NCBI RefSeq assembly: GCF_041081105.1
Contig: NZ_CP163528.1
Coordinates: forward strand, 2,108,001-2,172,000
DNA: 64,000 nucleotides
DNA from: Promicromonospora sp. Populi
Lineage (GTDB): Bacteria; Actinomycetota; Actinomycetes; Actinomycetales; Cellulomonadaceae
Reading direction: 5' to 3'
This document shows positions 24,095-32,709 of the stretch, in pieces (position 1 is the stretch's first letter; each line of letters starts with the position of its first letter). The notes under the pieces were generated by a model. That model saw only the letters and a program-made list of their open reading frames with translations. It was not told where the DNA came from and ran no database searches. The position numbers and the translations under genes are program-made.

Positions 24095-25066
24095 ATGCGG
24101 GCAGTCGTCTACGACGAGTACGGGTCGCCGGAGATGCTGCGGATCGAGGACGTGCCGACGCCGTCCGCGGGCCCGCGCCAGGTGCTGGTCGAGGTCCTGG
24201 CGACGTCGATCAACCTGTCCGACTGGGAGGGGCTGCACGGCACCCCGTTCTATGCGCGGTTCGGCGGGCTGCGCCGGCCGGGCCGCCGCGTGCTGGGCTC
24301 GGACATCGCCGGTCGCGTCGCTGCCGTCGGCGCCGAGGTCACCCGGTTTCGGCCCGGCGACGCGGTGTACGGCGACAATCTCGCCCTGCTGGGCGGCTAC
24401 GCCCAGTACGCGCTGGCGGCCGAGTCGGCCCTCGCGCACAAGCCGGCGGCGCTGACGTTCGCCGAGGCGTCCACGCTGCCGCAGGCGGGCCCGATCGCGC
24501 TCCAGGGAACGGCGGCGGCGCGGCCAGGAAGCCGGGTACTGGTCAACGGGGCCGGCGGCGGTTCGGGAACCTTCGCGGTCCAGCTCGCCAAGCTCGCCGG
24601 AGCCCACGTGACGGGCGTGGACAACGCCGGCAAGCTCGACTATGTCCGGTCCCTCGGCGCCGACCACGTGATCGACTACCGCAGCGAGGACTTCACACGG
24701 ATCGGGCCGTACGACCTGGTGCTCGACCTAGTCGCGCACCGCTCCGTGCTCGCCTACCGCCGCGCGCTGGCGCCCGGCGGCCGGTACCTGTGCGTCGGCG
24801 GGCCGGTACGGACGCTGCTGGCGATCCTGACCGCCGGCACCGTCATCGGCCTGCTGACCGGGCGCCGGATCGGGATCCTGGTGGTGCGCCCGGGCCCGGA
24901 GCACTTCGAGCCGCTGGCCCTGCAGTGCCTGGCCGGGGAGATCAGCATCCATATCGACCGCACCTTCCCGCTCGACGAGGTGCCCCAGGCACTGGCCTTC
25001 CACGGCGAGGGGCATGCCCTCGGCAAGGTGGTCGTCGACGTCGCAGGCCGCGCGCAGGAGAGGTGA
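24095..25066 (+). CDS. NAD(P)-dependent alcohol dehydrogenase, quinone-oxidoreductase type
   Basis: A 323-residue MDR-family oxidoreductase. The N-terminal GroES-like domain (MRAVVYDEYGSPEMLRIEDV) lacks the structural-zinc cysteine cluster. The Rossmann motif is VLVNGAGGGSGTFAVQLAK (about 152-170), followed by GADHVIDYRSEDF. This matches quinone oxidoreductase/NAD(P)-dependent alcohol dehydrogenase proteins reducing enones or quinones with NADPH. ATG at 24095. The following broken GH16 gene starts 3 bp after its stop with a good ribosome site, so they once formed an operon. Confidence 0.86.
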   Translation: MRAVVYDEYGSPEMLRIEDVPTPSAGPRQVLVEVLATSINLSDWEGLHGTPFYARFGGLRRPGRRVLGSDIAGRVAAVGAEVTRFRPGDAVYGDNLALLGGYAQYALAAESALAHKPAALTFAEASTLPQAGPIALQGTAAARPGSRVLVNGAGGGSGTFAVQLAKLAGAHVTGVDNAGKLDYVRSLGADHVIDYRSEDFTRIGPYDLVLDLVAHRSVLAYRRALAPGGRYLCVGGPVRTLLAILTAGTVIGLLTGRRIGILVVRPGPEHFEPLALQCLAGEISIHIDRTFPLDEVPQALAFHGEGHALGKVVVDVAGRAQER

Positions 25067-25069
25067 GCG

Positions 25070-25713
25070 ATGGCCGACCGGCCGCACACCGGCGACAGGT
25101 TCGACGAGACCTTCGAGGGGCAAGCGCTAGACGCCGGCCGCTGGGTGTCCCACTACCTGCCGCACTGGGCCAGCACCGGCACCGGCCGGACGGGCTGGTC
25201 GTCCGGACCTCGACGCCGACGCGCCGCCTGTGGACGCCGTCGTCCGGCGAGGTGGAGGTGGTGGTGAGCGCGTCGCCCGACCCCACCTGCATGGTGGGGG
25301 TCTGGCTCGTCGGGTTCGAGGAGACCTCGCCGCAGGATTCCGGCGAGATCTGCCTGGCCGAGCTCTTCGGCGACCGGGTGGGGCCCGGCGGCTCCACCGT
25401 TCGGCTCGGCCTCAAGGCGCACCACGACCCGCGCCTGGAGACCGACCTGGCCGACGTCGCACTGCCGATCGACGCCACCACCCCGCACACCTACGCGGCC
25501 GAATGGGACGCCACGGGCGTCCGGCTGTTCGTGGACGGCGCGCCGATCTGGGCGTCGGCCCAGGTCCTGGACTATCCCCTGCAGCTCATGATCGACCTGT
25601 TCGAGTTCCCCGCAGGCCCTCGGGTCCCCGGGGACTACCCCAAGACCGCGGCGGTCCGCTCGGTGTCAGGAACCAGCGCCACGGCCCAGCGGAAGGCGTT
25701 CACCAGCCGGTAG
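25070..25713 (+). pseudogene. GH16-like glycoside hydrolase, frameshifted with internal deletion
   Basis: The first frame reads FDETFEGQALDAGRWVSHYL and then PHWAS, the usual start of GH16/LamG-type beta-glucanase-like proteins. Around 25180-25200 the homology leaves this frame and resumes in another with TPSSGEVEVVVSASPDPTCM and VWLVGFEE, then the catalytic-region SGEICLAELFG. It ends near PKTAAVRSV and stops at 25713. Roughly 50-60 residues normally lying between these blocks are missing, so a deletion as well as a frameshift is likely. AGGAGAGG precedes the ATG. The tail overlaps the convergent methyltransferase gene by 79 bp. Confidence 0.7.
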
Positions 25714-26420
25714 CCGCCGTCCGGCGTGCGGTACGGGGCCGCGGCCTCCAGGACGACGGGTGCGAGGTCCGCGATCGTCGAGGGCTCCTCGCCGAAGAGG
25801 ATCCCGCGCACCAGGTCGGTGTTGTTGCGGGCGATCCACGGCACGGGCACCACGCCGTCGTCGAGCACCGCCCAGCCGGCGCCGCGCAGCACGGCGGCCA
25901 GCCCGCCCTCGACGCGCAGCGGGCCGTCCTCGGGCGGGTCCTCGTCGTCCGCCTCGGCGAGCGCGGCATTGATCGCGTCCAGGTCGTTGCGCGCGCGTTC
26001 GGCCCACCCGGCCAGTCCGACGACGCCGCCCGGCACCAGCACGCGGGCGGCCTCGGCCAGGGCGTGCTCCTGGTCCTCGGCGAACTGGAGGGCGTTCACG
26101 GCGAGCAGTGCGTCGAAGACGCCGTCGTCGAACGGGAGCCGCTCGAAGTCGCCGGGCCGCACGTCCGCGCCGACGGCGCGCGCCCGCGCCAGCTCGGCCA
26201 TCCGGCGCGCCGGGTCGACGCCGCTGGGCACCGCGCCGAGCTCCTGGAGGTGTTCGAGGAGCTCACCGGTGCCGCAGCCGACGTCGAGCACCCGTGCGCC
26301 CTGCCCGACCCGTGCGGTGCGCAGCAGCGGCTCCCACGCGGGCCGGGCGAAGGTGCCCCAGTACCGCCCCCAGTCGTCGGCGACGGCAGACCAGGGGTCG
26401 TCGGGGCCGGTCGTCGTCAT
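25635..26420 (-). CDS. Class I SAM-dependent methyltransferase
   Basis: A 261-residue methyltransferase. Motif I is VLDVGCGTGELLEHL (about 44-58), an acidic residue after strand 2 is in SGVDPARRM, motif II-like GDFERLPFDDGVFDALLAVN is at about 89-108, and post-I RVLVPGGVVGLAGW. It matches the UbiE/Methyltransf_11 group; the acceptor is unknown. ATG at 26420. It lies 22 bp downstream of the reductase gene on the same strand and is probably cotranscribed. Confidence 0.87.
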   Translation of the reverse strand: MTTTGPDDPWSAVADDWGRYWGTFARPAWEPLLRTARVGQGARVLDVGCGTGELLEHLQELGAVPSGVDPARRMAELARARAVGADVRPGDFERLPFDDGVFDALLAVNALQFAEDQEHALAEAARVLVPGGVVGLAGWAERARNDLDAINAALAEADDEDPPEDGPLRVEGGLAAVLRGAGWAVLDDGVVPVPWIARNNTDLVRGILFGEEPSTIADLAPVVLEAAAPYRTPDGGYRLVNAFRWAVALVPDTERTAAVLG

Positions 26421-26442
26421 GCCGGGAGGTTACCGAGGAAGG

Positions 26443-27084
26443 TCAGATGACGCGCTGCGCCTCGGCCAGGTTGGCCTTGAGCTCGTCGGCGTTCTGGCGG
26501 ACCACGTAGGCCGGGCGGTCGCGCTCGACGCGCCAGGACTCGCTGAGCGGGCCGATGTTGACGGTGTCGAAGCCCGCCGCGTCGTAGAAGCCGGTGACGA
26601 ACTCGACGGCCTCCGGGTAGTCGCTCGCCGTGGCCAGGGCCCGGCGGTTCTCCGAGCCTGCCGGGGTCCCGTCGGTGGTGATGGTGGGCGCCGTGATGTG
26701 GTTGAACGCCTTGACGACCTTGGAGCTGGGCAGGTGCTCCTGCAGCAGGCCGGAGGTGGTCGCCTCGCCGCGGTCGAGGGCCTCGAAGTGGCCGTCGCGC
26801 TCCCAGTAGTAGTTGTTCGAGTCGAGCACGATCTTCCCCGCCAGCGGCTCGACGGGGATGTCGCGGTAGGCCTTGAGCGGCACGGACACCACTGCGACGT
26901 CGGCTGCCTCCGCGGCCTCCTGGACCGTCGCCGCGCGGGCCTTCGGCCCGAGCTCCGCGATGAGGTCGGCGAGGGTCTCGGGACCGCGCGAGTTGGCGAT
27001 CACCACCTCGTTGCCCTGTGCGATCGCCACGCGTGCGACCTGGCTGCCGATGTTGCCTGCTCCGATGATGCCGAAGGTAGTCAT
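26443..27084 (-). CDS. NAD(P)-binding reductase, F420-dependent NADP reductase-like
   Basis: A 213-residue Rossmann protein. The start MTTFGIIGAGNIGSQVARVA and the segment VVIANSRGPETL are typical of F420:NADP oxidoreductase-like and ProC-like proteins (COG2085). The motif VKAFNHI (about 128-134) is also characteristic. It may use NADP(H), with or without F420; the partner is not provable from sequence. ATG at 27084 is the start that begins the conserved Rossmann strand; longer versions are unlikely. It is divergent from a TetR gene 76 bp away, which is the probable regulator. Confidence 0.83.
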   Translation of the reverse strand: MTTFGIIGAGNIGSQVARVAIAQGNEVVIANSRGPETLADLIAELGPKARAATVQEAAEAADVAVVSVPLKAYRDIPVEPLAGKIVLDSNNYYWERDGHFEALDRGEATTSGLLQEHLPSSKVVKAFNHITAPTITTDGTPAGSENRRALATASDYPEAVEFVTGFYDAAGFDTVNIGPLSESWRVERDRPAYVVRQNADELKANLAEAQRVI

Positions 27085-27160
27085 ACCGTCGCCAACCCCG
27101 GCGACCACCGCCGCATTCCGGCGGCCGTCTCGGGGCGACAGGTTCCAGACGGTTCGTACC

Positions 27161-27808
27161 ATGGCGTCCATGTCGAACGGTGATGCGGAACCCCAGGAAC
27201 GGTCGTACCGGAAAGGCCCGGAGCGCCGCGCGCAGATCCTGGCGAGCGCCATCACCCTGTTCGCGGAACGCGGCGTGGGCGCCTCGCTGCGCGCCATCGG
27301 CGAGGCGATCGGGGTGTCGCACGCCGCACTGCGCTACTACTTCGCCAACCGCGACGAGCTGCTGGTCGAGGTCTACCGGGCGCACGAGGAGCGCGTGCAC
27401 GAGAAGAAGGTGGGCGAGCGGGCCGAGCCGGACCAGGTCTCCGCGGTGGCCCTGATGGAGCGCAGCGCCGAGCGGAACCGCTCCATCCCCGGGCTGGTGG
27501 AGCTGTACGCGACGCTCACCACGGACGCGCTCCAGGAGCAGCAGCACCCGGCGACACGCGAGTTCGTCCAGGCGCGGTTCCGGTGGGTGCGGGCGGACCT
27601 GGCGGGGCGCATCCGGGCCGGGCAGCGATCGGGCACCATCGCTGCCGACATCGACCCGGACGACGCCGCCGCGCTCGTCGCCGCCGCCTCCGACGGCCTG
27701 CAGCTGCAGTGGCTGCTCGACCCGGACGCCGTCGACGTGCGCCGTTCGCTGGAGGTGCTGGAGCGGCTCCTGCCCGGTGGCGGATCGGCTGCTGGATCGA
27801 CCGGCTAG
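27161..27808 (+). CDS. TetR-family transcriptional regulator
   Basis: A 215-residue TetR protein: helix-turn-helix at residues 20-65 (RRAQILASAITLFAERGVGA, then GVSHAALRYYFANRDELL) and a C-terminal domain of the TetR_C_6 type. ATG at 27161 or 27170 could be used. GGTTCGTACC just before the start is a weak inverted repeat and candidate operator. It is divergent from the reductase-methyltransferase pair, which it likely controls. Its stop overlaps the convergent Gfo/Idh/MocA stop by 4 bp. Confidence 0.86.
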   Translation: MASMSNGDAEPQERSYRKGPERRAQILASAITLFAERGVGASLRAIGEAIGVSHAALRYYFANRDELLVEVYRAHEERVHEKKVGERAEPDQVSAVALMERSAERNRSIPGLVELYATLTTDALQEQQHPATREFVQARFRWVRADLAGRIRAGQRSGTIAADIDPDDAAALVAAASDGLQLQWLLDPDAVDVRRSLEVLERLLPGGGSAAGSTG

Positions 27809-28920
27809 CTCGCCTCGGCGACGGTTGGGTCCCAGCCCTCCGGCAGCGGCGCGACCGGGCCGACGACCGAGGCGATCTCAACGGGCTTCCCGCCGTCCGC
27901 TGCGTCCCGGACGCCGAGCAGGATGTCCAGCACGTGCGCGGCGACCGCGCCCGATGCGCGCTCGGTGCCGCCCGCCCGGATCGAGCGCACCAGGTCGACC
28001 ACCCCGACGCCGCGCCCGAGCTCGGGTCCGACGGCGGGGAGCGCCGTCGGCTCGTCCTGCCCGTAGTGCCACAGGGCGGAGGCGCCGTCGAACCTGTTCG
28101 GGTCGGGCAGCACGATGGTGCCCTCGGTGCCGTTGACCTCGACAAGTCCCGCCCGGGGCAGCGCGTGCTGGAACGAGAAGGTCGACTGCGCCGAGCGTCC
28201 GGGGCCGAACTCGATCAGCGCGGCGTGGTGCGTCGGCACCTGTACGTCGAAGACCTCGCCGGCGCGGGGGCCGCTGCCGATCGTGCGTGTGGGGCGGGAG
28301 GTGGAGGCCACCGCCTGGACCCGGGTCGCGGAGCCGAAGACGTGTACGAGGGTGGTGACGTAGTAGGGACCCATGTCGAACAGAGGTCCGCCGCCGAGCG
28401 CGAACAGGAATTCGGGGGCCGGGTGCCACGACTCCGGTCCGGGCAAGTGGAACATCGTGGTCGCCGTCAGCGGCTCCCCGATGTCGCCGCGCGCGATCGC
28501 CCGCAGCGCCGTCTGGATGCCCGCGCCAAGCACCGTGTCCGGCGCGCACGCGACGCGCAGGCCGCGCGCCTCGGCGTCGGCCAGCAGAGCGACCGCCGCG
28601 TCCCTTTCGAGGGCGAGCGGCTTCTCGCTCCACACGTGCTTGCCCGCTGCCAGGATCTGGTGCCCGACGTCGGCATGCACCACCGGGACCGTGAGGTTGA
28701 CGACGACGTCGATGTCCTCGCGGGCCAGCAGCTCGTCGACGCTGCCCGACGCCGCCACCCCGTACGCCTGCGCCTGGGCGGCCGCGCGTGCCAGGTCGAG
28801 GTCGGCGACGAACCGGACCTCGACGTCGGGGAACCGGATCAGGTTCTCCAGGTACTGGGTCGAGATGTTGCCGGCGCCGATGATGCCGACGCCCGCGGGG
28901 CGCGCGCCGGGTGCCGTCAT
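27805..28920 (-). CDS. Gfo/Idh/MocA-family sugar oxidoreductase
   Basis: A 371-residue oxidoreductase. The N-terminal NAD(P) site is GVGIIGAGNISTQYLENLI (about 10-28), the family motif GKHVWSEKPLALERD with the catalytic lysine is at about 92-106, and the C-terminal alpha/beta domain carries FDMGPYYVTTLVHVFG. These enzymes oxidise or reduce cyclic sugars or polyols. The ATG overlaps the stop of the upstream isomerase gene as ATGA, so the pair is coupled. The combination resembles modules that degrade inositol-like or aldose compounds; the substrate is unknown. Confidence 0.89.
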   Translation of the reverse strand: MTAPGARPAGVGIIGAGNISTQYLENLIRFPDVEVRFVADLDLARAAAQAQAYGVAASGSVDELLAREDIDVVVNLTVPVVHADVGHQILAAGKHVWSEKPLALERDAAVALLADAEARGLRVACAPDTVLGAGIQTALRAIARGDIGEPLTATTMFHLPGPESWHPAPEFLFALGGGPLFDMGPYYVTTLVHVFGSATRVQAVASTSRPTRTIGSGPRAGEVFDVQVPTHHAALIEFGPGRSAQSTFSFQHALPRAGLVEVNGTEGTIVLPDPNRFDGASALWHYGQDEPTALPAVGPELGRGVGVVDLVRSIRAGGTERASGAVAAHVLDILLGVRDAADGGKPVEIASVVGPVAPLPEGWDPTVAEAS

Positions 28921-29654
28921 CGGTCGTTCTCCTGCAGCCAGGCCAGCGACTGCGCGATCCCGGCGAACACGTCGCCGCCGTACGCATCGAACTCGATCAC
29001 GCGGGTCGCCTGCGGGGCGGCGGCCAGGATCGCGGGCAGGCTCACCTCGCCGGAGCCGGCCGGCTGCTGCTTGTTGATGTCGCCGTCCAGCGTGCCGTCC
29101 TTGACGTGGATGAGGCGGACGCGGTCGCCCAGCGCCTTGAGCAGCGCCGGGGTGTCGGCGCCGCCGACCTGCGCCCAGTAGGTGTCGACCTCCAGCACCA
29201 CCGCCGGGTCCAGGTGATCGACGAACACGTCCAGCGCGTGCCGGACCTCGAAGCGGATGCTCAGCTCCCAGTTGTGGTTGTGATAGCCGAACTCCAGATC
29301 CCGCTCGGCGGCCAGCGACGCGAGCTGGTTCACGCGGTCGGCCAGCTCGGCGACCTGCTCGGTGGTCTGCCAGTGCTCGGCGGGAATGTAGGGGTCGATC
29401 ACCGTCGCCATCCCCAGCGTGGCTGCCGCGTCGAAGATCGCCTCGGGGTTCGCCGAGTTGATCACCGCTGCGTGGCCCGACGGCGCGGTCACACCCGCCG
29501 CCTCGAACGCGCGCCGGTACTCCTGCGTGCGTTCGTGGAAGGCGTACGGCTCCACCTGCTCGAGCCCGATCTCGGCCAGGCGTGCGACGGCGCCCTCCAG
29601 GTCAGCGGCGATCACGTCTCGGACGGAGTACAGCTGCACGGATGTTGTCGGCAT
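28917..29654 (-). CDS. Sugar phosphate isomerase/epimerase (IolE/xylose isomerase-like TIM barrel)
   Basis: A 245-residue AP-endonuclease-2-type TIM barrel. The beginning is TTSVQLYSVRDVIAADLEG; a metal-site pattern follows with GYHNHNWEL (about 119-127), LEVDTYWAQVGG (about 153-164) and LIHVKDG (about 181-187). Enzymes of this fold isomerise or epimerise ketoses, or dehydrate inosose. ATG at 29654 follows AAGGGG. It is the first gene of a two-gene operon with the Gfo/Idh/MocA oxidoreductase. Upstream lies an AT-rich stretch near 29725-29765 that probably holds the promoter. Confidence 0.88.
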   Translation of the reverse strand: MPTTSVQLYSVRDVIAADLEGAVARLAEIGLEQVEPYAFHERTQEYRRAFEAAGVTAPSGHAAVINSANPEAIFDAAATLGMATVIDPYIPAEHWQTTEQVAELADRVNQLASLAAERDLEFGYHNHNWELSIRFEVRHALDVFVDHLDPAVVLEVDTYWAQVGGADTPALLKALGDRVRLIHVKDGTLDGDINKQQPAGSGEVSLPAILAAAPQATRVIEFDAYGGDVFAGIAQSLAWLQENDR

Positions 29655-29928
29655 GGGAACCCCTTCGTTCGGCACGGCGCCTGTTCGGCCGCCTCGTAGG
29701 CCACCTCGTTGCGGCCACGTCCGATCGTACTCAGAAATTCTTACAGTGGAAGATTTTAGTGCAGGCAGTTTCGGATGGGCCTTGGGGTCACGTGGGTCGA
29801 GCCCTTACGCGGATGGCAGAAGGGCGGGCGGGTGTCGGTGGCTGGATATAGGATCGAACAAACGTCCGCAGTAATGGCGTGCACGGCTGGCCGTATGGCG
29901 TCCGATACCCGGTGAGGAGTGTGCTGGC
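29655..29928. promoter_or_regulatory. Divergent intergenic region: isomerase promoter and SOS-box-like element
   Basis: The region is unusually AT-rich at 29725-29765, the likely leftward isomerase promoter. On the right, TATAGG near 29847 is a possible -10. TCGAAC-AAAC-GTCCGC (29854-29869) matches the mycobacterial SOS box TCGAAC-N4-GTTCGA at 10 of 12 defined positions, 59 bp before the DUF222-HNH start. LexA control of that gene is inferred. Confidence 0.5.
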
Positions 29929-31782
29929 ATGCAAGGAGCTCTGCCCGACGACGGCGCGCCTGACCGTGCGCCGCTCGACGACACGATGCCGGTCGAGGAG
30001 TGGGAAGCAGCCCCCGGATCAGGCTGGCTGCCGGAGGTGCCTGCCTGGCTGGATTCGATGCCGGACTGGCCGCCGGAGGTGGTGCCGGTCGCGTTGTGGC
30101 CCGTCGAGACACTGCAGCGGGCACTGACGGGTGCGCCGGGCGTGCAGCTGGCGCGGGTGGTGGCCGAGGCACTGGACCCGGACACCGGCCTGCTGGCCGA
30201 GCTGCCCGACGACGCACTGGGTGACCTGGTTGTCGCTTCCGGACGCCTGCAGTCCTGGGCCGCGGGTATCCAGGCCCAGGTCGTGGCCGAACGCGCCGCC
30301 CGGGAGAGCAACCCGCTGGCCCACAACTGCCTGGTCGCACAGGTCACCGGCGAGCTCGTGGTGACCGAGGCCGAAGCCTGCGAAGTCGTCGTGCGTGCGG
30401 AGTCCGGGACGGACCACCCCACGGTGATCACGGCACTGACCCAGGGCCGGATCGACGTGAAGAAGGCACACACCCTGCTGCGTAGCGCGGCACAGCTCAC
30501 GCTCACAGAGCGGGCCGAGGCGATCGCGAAGTACCTGCCCCAAGCACCGGCCCGGACCTGGCGGTGGCTGCAGACCAAGATGCTCGCGTTCGCCAAGGAC
30601 CGACACGGATCGGCCAAGACAGCCAAAGCTGCAGCGCAGCAACGCAATGTCCAGCTCGACCGTGCAGACAACGACATGGGCTGGCTCACGGCCTACCTAC
30701 CGGCCCCCGACGCCGCCGCAGTCTGGGGAGTCGTAGACGACATGGCCCACCAGCTGCGACACACCACCGGTGAGGACCGCACCCTGACACAGCTGCGCGC
30801 AGACTCCCTGACAGGCATCGTCACCGGCCGCCTGCTGCCCGCCGACCGGTTCACCGACACCGACACCGACACCGGCCCCGGTAGCGGCACGGAAGCGGAA
30901 ACCGAGACCGGCAGTGACCCCGCCAGCGACACCGACGCGGGCACGCGGGCCGACAGCGGCCTGGAAGGCGCCGTCGATTCCGGGAGCGATGCCAGCATCG
31001 ACACGACCGTGCCGGTGTGCACGTGCGGTGGCAGGGCACCCGTCCAGGAAGTAGTGCAGGTGATCCGGGTGGTGCCGACCCGGCCGGTCGTACGAGTCAC
31101 CATCCCGGCCACCACACTCCTGGGCCTGGACGACGCACCCGGCGACCTGCACGGCTTCGGACCCATCCCGGCCGAGACCGCCCGCATCATCGCCGAGGAC
31201 GCAACCTGGCAGCGACTCCTGACCGACCCGGTCACCGGAGTACTCACCGACTACTCCACCACCGCCTACCAGCCCGGCAAGGTACTGCGTGCAGCGGTCG
31301 AGGCCAGGGACGGCACCTGCATGTTCCTGTCGTGCGACACCCCGGCCACCCGGTGCGACCTGGACCACATCGAACCCTTCGACCACGACCAGCGCAGCAC
31401 CACAGACGGTGACAGGCGTGGGCGCGGGCAGACCAACGCATGGAACCTGCACGCCCTGTGCCGACGCCACCACCTGCTCAAGACCCACGCCGGCTGGGGC
31501 ATCGTCCGCGACCCCACCACCGGGATCACCACTTGGACCACCCCCACCGGCCGCACCCACACCCGACCACCGACCGTCCTGGACACCCACATCAACATCG
31601 ACCAGATCGACCCCGACACCAGCTACGACCTCACCCACCATGCCCTGACCGGCCAACGCCTACCCCGGCGCTACACCACCACCGAACCAGACGCGATACC
31701 GGGCCAACCCACCAACCCGCCCGGCTCGTCCGACCCGTCCGACTCGTCCGACCCGTCCGACCTCAACGAACCGCCGTTCTGA
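29929..31782 (+). CDS. DUF222/13E12-family HNH endonuclease
   Basis: A 617-residue protein. Residues 60-300 carry DUF222, the 13E12 repeat family domain (e.g. LVVASGRLQSWAAGIQAQVV, TVITALTQGRIDVKKAHTLL). A low-complexity Asp/Thr/Ser/Gly linker spans about 300-360. The HNH nuclease motif lies in the last third: CDLDHIEPFDH ... NLHALCRRHHLLKTH. The tail is a repeated GSSDPSDSSDPSD sequence. Such genes are multicopy in actinobacteria and some are SOS-linked in mycobacteria; their role is unclear. GAGGAG supports the ATG. The 3' third is strikingly rich in ACC codons compared with its neighbours. Confidence 0.9.
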   Translation: MQGALPDDGAPDRAPLDDTMPVEEWEAAPGSGWLPEVPAWLDSMPDWPPEVVPVALWPVETLQRALTGAPGVQLARVVAEALDPDTGLLAELPDDALGDLVVASGRLQSWAAGIQAQVVAERAARESNPLAHNCLVAQVTGELVVTEAEACEVVVRAESGTDHPTVITALTQGRIDVKKAHTLLRSAAQLTLTERAEAIAKYLPQAPARTWRWLQTKMLAFAKDRHGSAKTAKAAAQQRNVQLDRADNDMGWLTAYLPAPDAAAVWGVVDDMAHQLRHTTGEDRTLTQLRADSLTGIVTGRLLPADRFTDTDTDTGPGSGTEAETETGSDPASDTDAGTRADSGLEGAVDSGSDASIDTTVPVCTCGGRAPVQEVVQVIRVVPTRPVVRVTIPATTLLGLDDAPGDLHGFGPIPAETARIIAEDATWQRLLTDPVTGVLTDYSTTAYQPGKVLRAAVEARDGTCMFLSCDTPATRCDLDHIEPFDHDQRSTTDGDRRGRGQTNAWNLHALCRRHHLLKTHAGWGIVRDPTTGITTWTTPTGRTHTRPPTVLDTHINIDQIDPDTSYDLTHHALTGQRLPRRYTTTEPDAIPGQPTNPPGSSDPSDSSDPSDLNEPPF

Positions 31783-31788
31783 CAAGAC

Positions 31789-32709
31789 TCACCGCGACGC
31801 GCGAATCTCCAGCCACCAACCGAGCCGCCCGGCCTCGTCGAGGTGCGCGAGCTGCTCCGGCGCGGCCCGGTCGAGGTTGCTCTCCGCTCCGAGCAGCGGT
31901 TCGACGCCGATCGACCGGTACGGCGCACCCATTGGCCAGCCAACGAGGTTCCGCCACACGACGAACGACACCGGCGCCGCCTGTCCCGACTCCACGCCCC
32001 AGGTCAACGAGAGGCGGTCGGCGCCGTCCACGACGTCGACCCGGTCGCTCGCGACGACGGCGCACCGAGCGGTCCCGTCGTCCGGGCCCAGGGTGTCGAG
32101 CGGCAGTCCCCCGCCGTCGGGCCAGGTGGTGGACCTCGTCGCGCCCCGCTCCGGCCACTCCACCACCAGCACCTCCGGCCGGCCCGACACCTCTAGCCGG
32201 GCGCCGGGTCCGACGTCAAGCAGCATGTGCACCGCGTGCAGCACGCTGGCACCGGGTGGGCCTTCGATCCTGTAGGACGCGCGGACCACGCCGTCGTCCG
32301 CGGTCAGGCTGCGGCGCAGGGTGAGGTTGCCCGCAGCGATCCGGGCGATGGAACCGCTGGGACCACTTCCGTCCGCAGCCCATGGCCGCGACCACACTTC
32401 GCCGTGATCGCTCGGGCCGTTGAGGGTGGGGAAGCACTCCTCGACGCCGCCCGCGTCGACGAACGGGTCGCCGGGCTTGACCTCGGCCCGCGTCGTGTCG
32501 GGGATCCGCTCGTTGCGCCAGAGCCACTCGCGCTCTGGCGTGGCCAGCGAGGTCCAGCGGCCGCCCAGTGCCAGGTCGGTCCGGACGGTCAGCGGCCGCG
32601 CGGGGCGGCCCGATCCGACGGCATCCGTTCCGGCCCGGCCCGATCCGACGGCATCCGTTCCTGTCCCGCGGAGTCCTGTCTCGCCCGTCTCGCCCGTCAC
32701 ACCCGTCAC
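31789..32709 (-). CDS. Aldose 1-epimerase/galactose mutarotase-like protein
   Basis: A protein of about 306 residues with a beta-sandwich, mutarotase-like pattern: LALGGRWTSLATPEREWLW, FPTLNGPSDHGEVWSRPW (an epimerase-like HGEVW motif) and, near the end, YRSIGVEPLLGAE. It probably interconverts sugar anomers or binds sugars; activity is unproven. The start is taken as the GTG at 32709, which overlaps the alpha-galactosidase stop (GTGA). The first 40 residues are low complexity (VTGVTGETGETG, then GTDAVGSGR twice) and arise from tandem DNA repeats. It is the last gene of the galactoside operon. Confidence 0.75.
   Translation of the reverse strand: MTGVTGETGETGLRGTGTDAVGSGRAGTDAVGSGRPARPLTVRTDLALGGRWTSLATPEREWLWRNERIPDTTRAEVKPGDPFVDAGGVEECFPTLNGPSDHGEVWSRPWAADGSGPSGSIARIAAGNLTLRRSLTADDGVVRASYRIEGPPGASVLHAVHMLLDVGPGARLEVSGRPEVLVVEWPERGATRSTTWPDGGGLPLDTLGPDDGTARCAVVASDRVDVVDGADRLSLTWGVESGQAAPVSFVVWRNLVGWPMGAPYRSIGVEPLLGAESNLDRAAPEQLAHLDEAGRLGWWLEIRASR
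32606..32709. repeat. Tandem repeats in the 5' end of the epimerase-like gene
   Basis: A 26-bp identical block (core GATCCGACGGCATCCGTTCC) occurs at 32606-32631 and 32636-32661, period 30 bp, encoding GTDAVGSGR twice. From about 32680 to 32709 a 9-bp unit (CGCCCGTCT, CGCCCGTCA, CACCCGTCA) is repeated. All copies keep the reading frame. Confidence 0.85.

Noticed and set aside
25180..25260. Programmed frameshift in the GH16-like gene
   Set aside because: Conserved sequence is missing as well as shifted, and no slippery heptamer was seen, so decay is more likely.
29929..31782. Restriction-modification or homing endonuclease system
   Set aside because: An HNH motif is present, but there is no methyltransferase partner or intron/intein context; DUF222-HNH genes are a known multicopy actinobacterial family.
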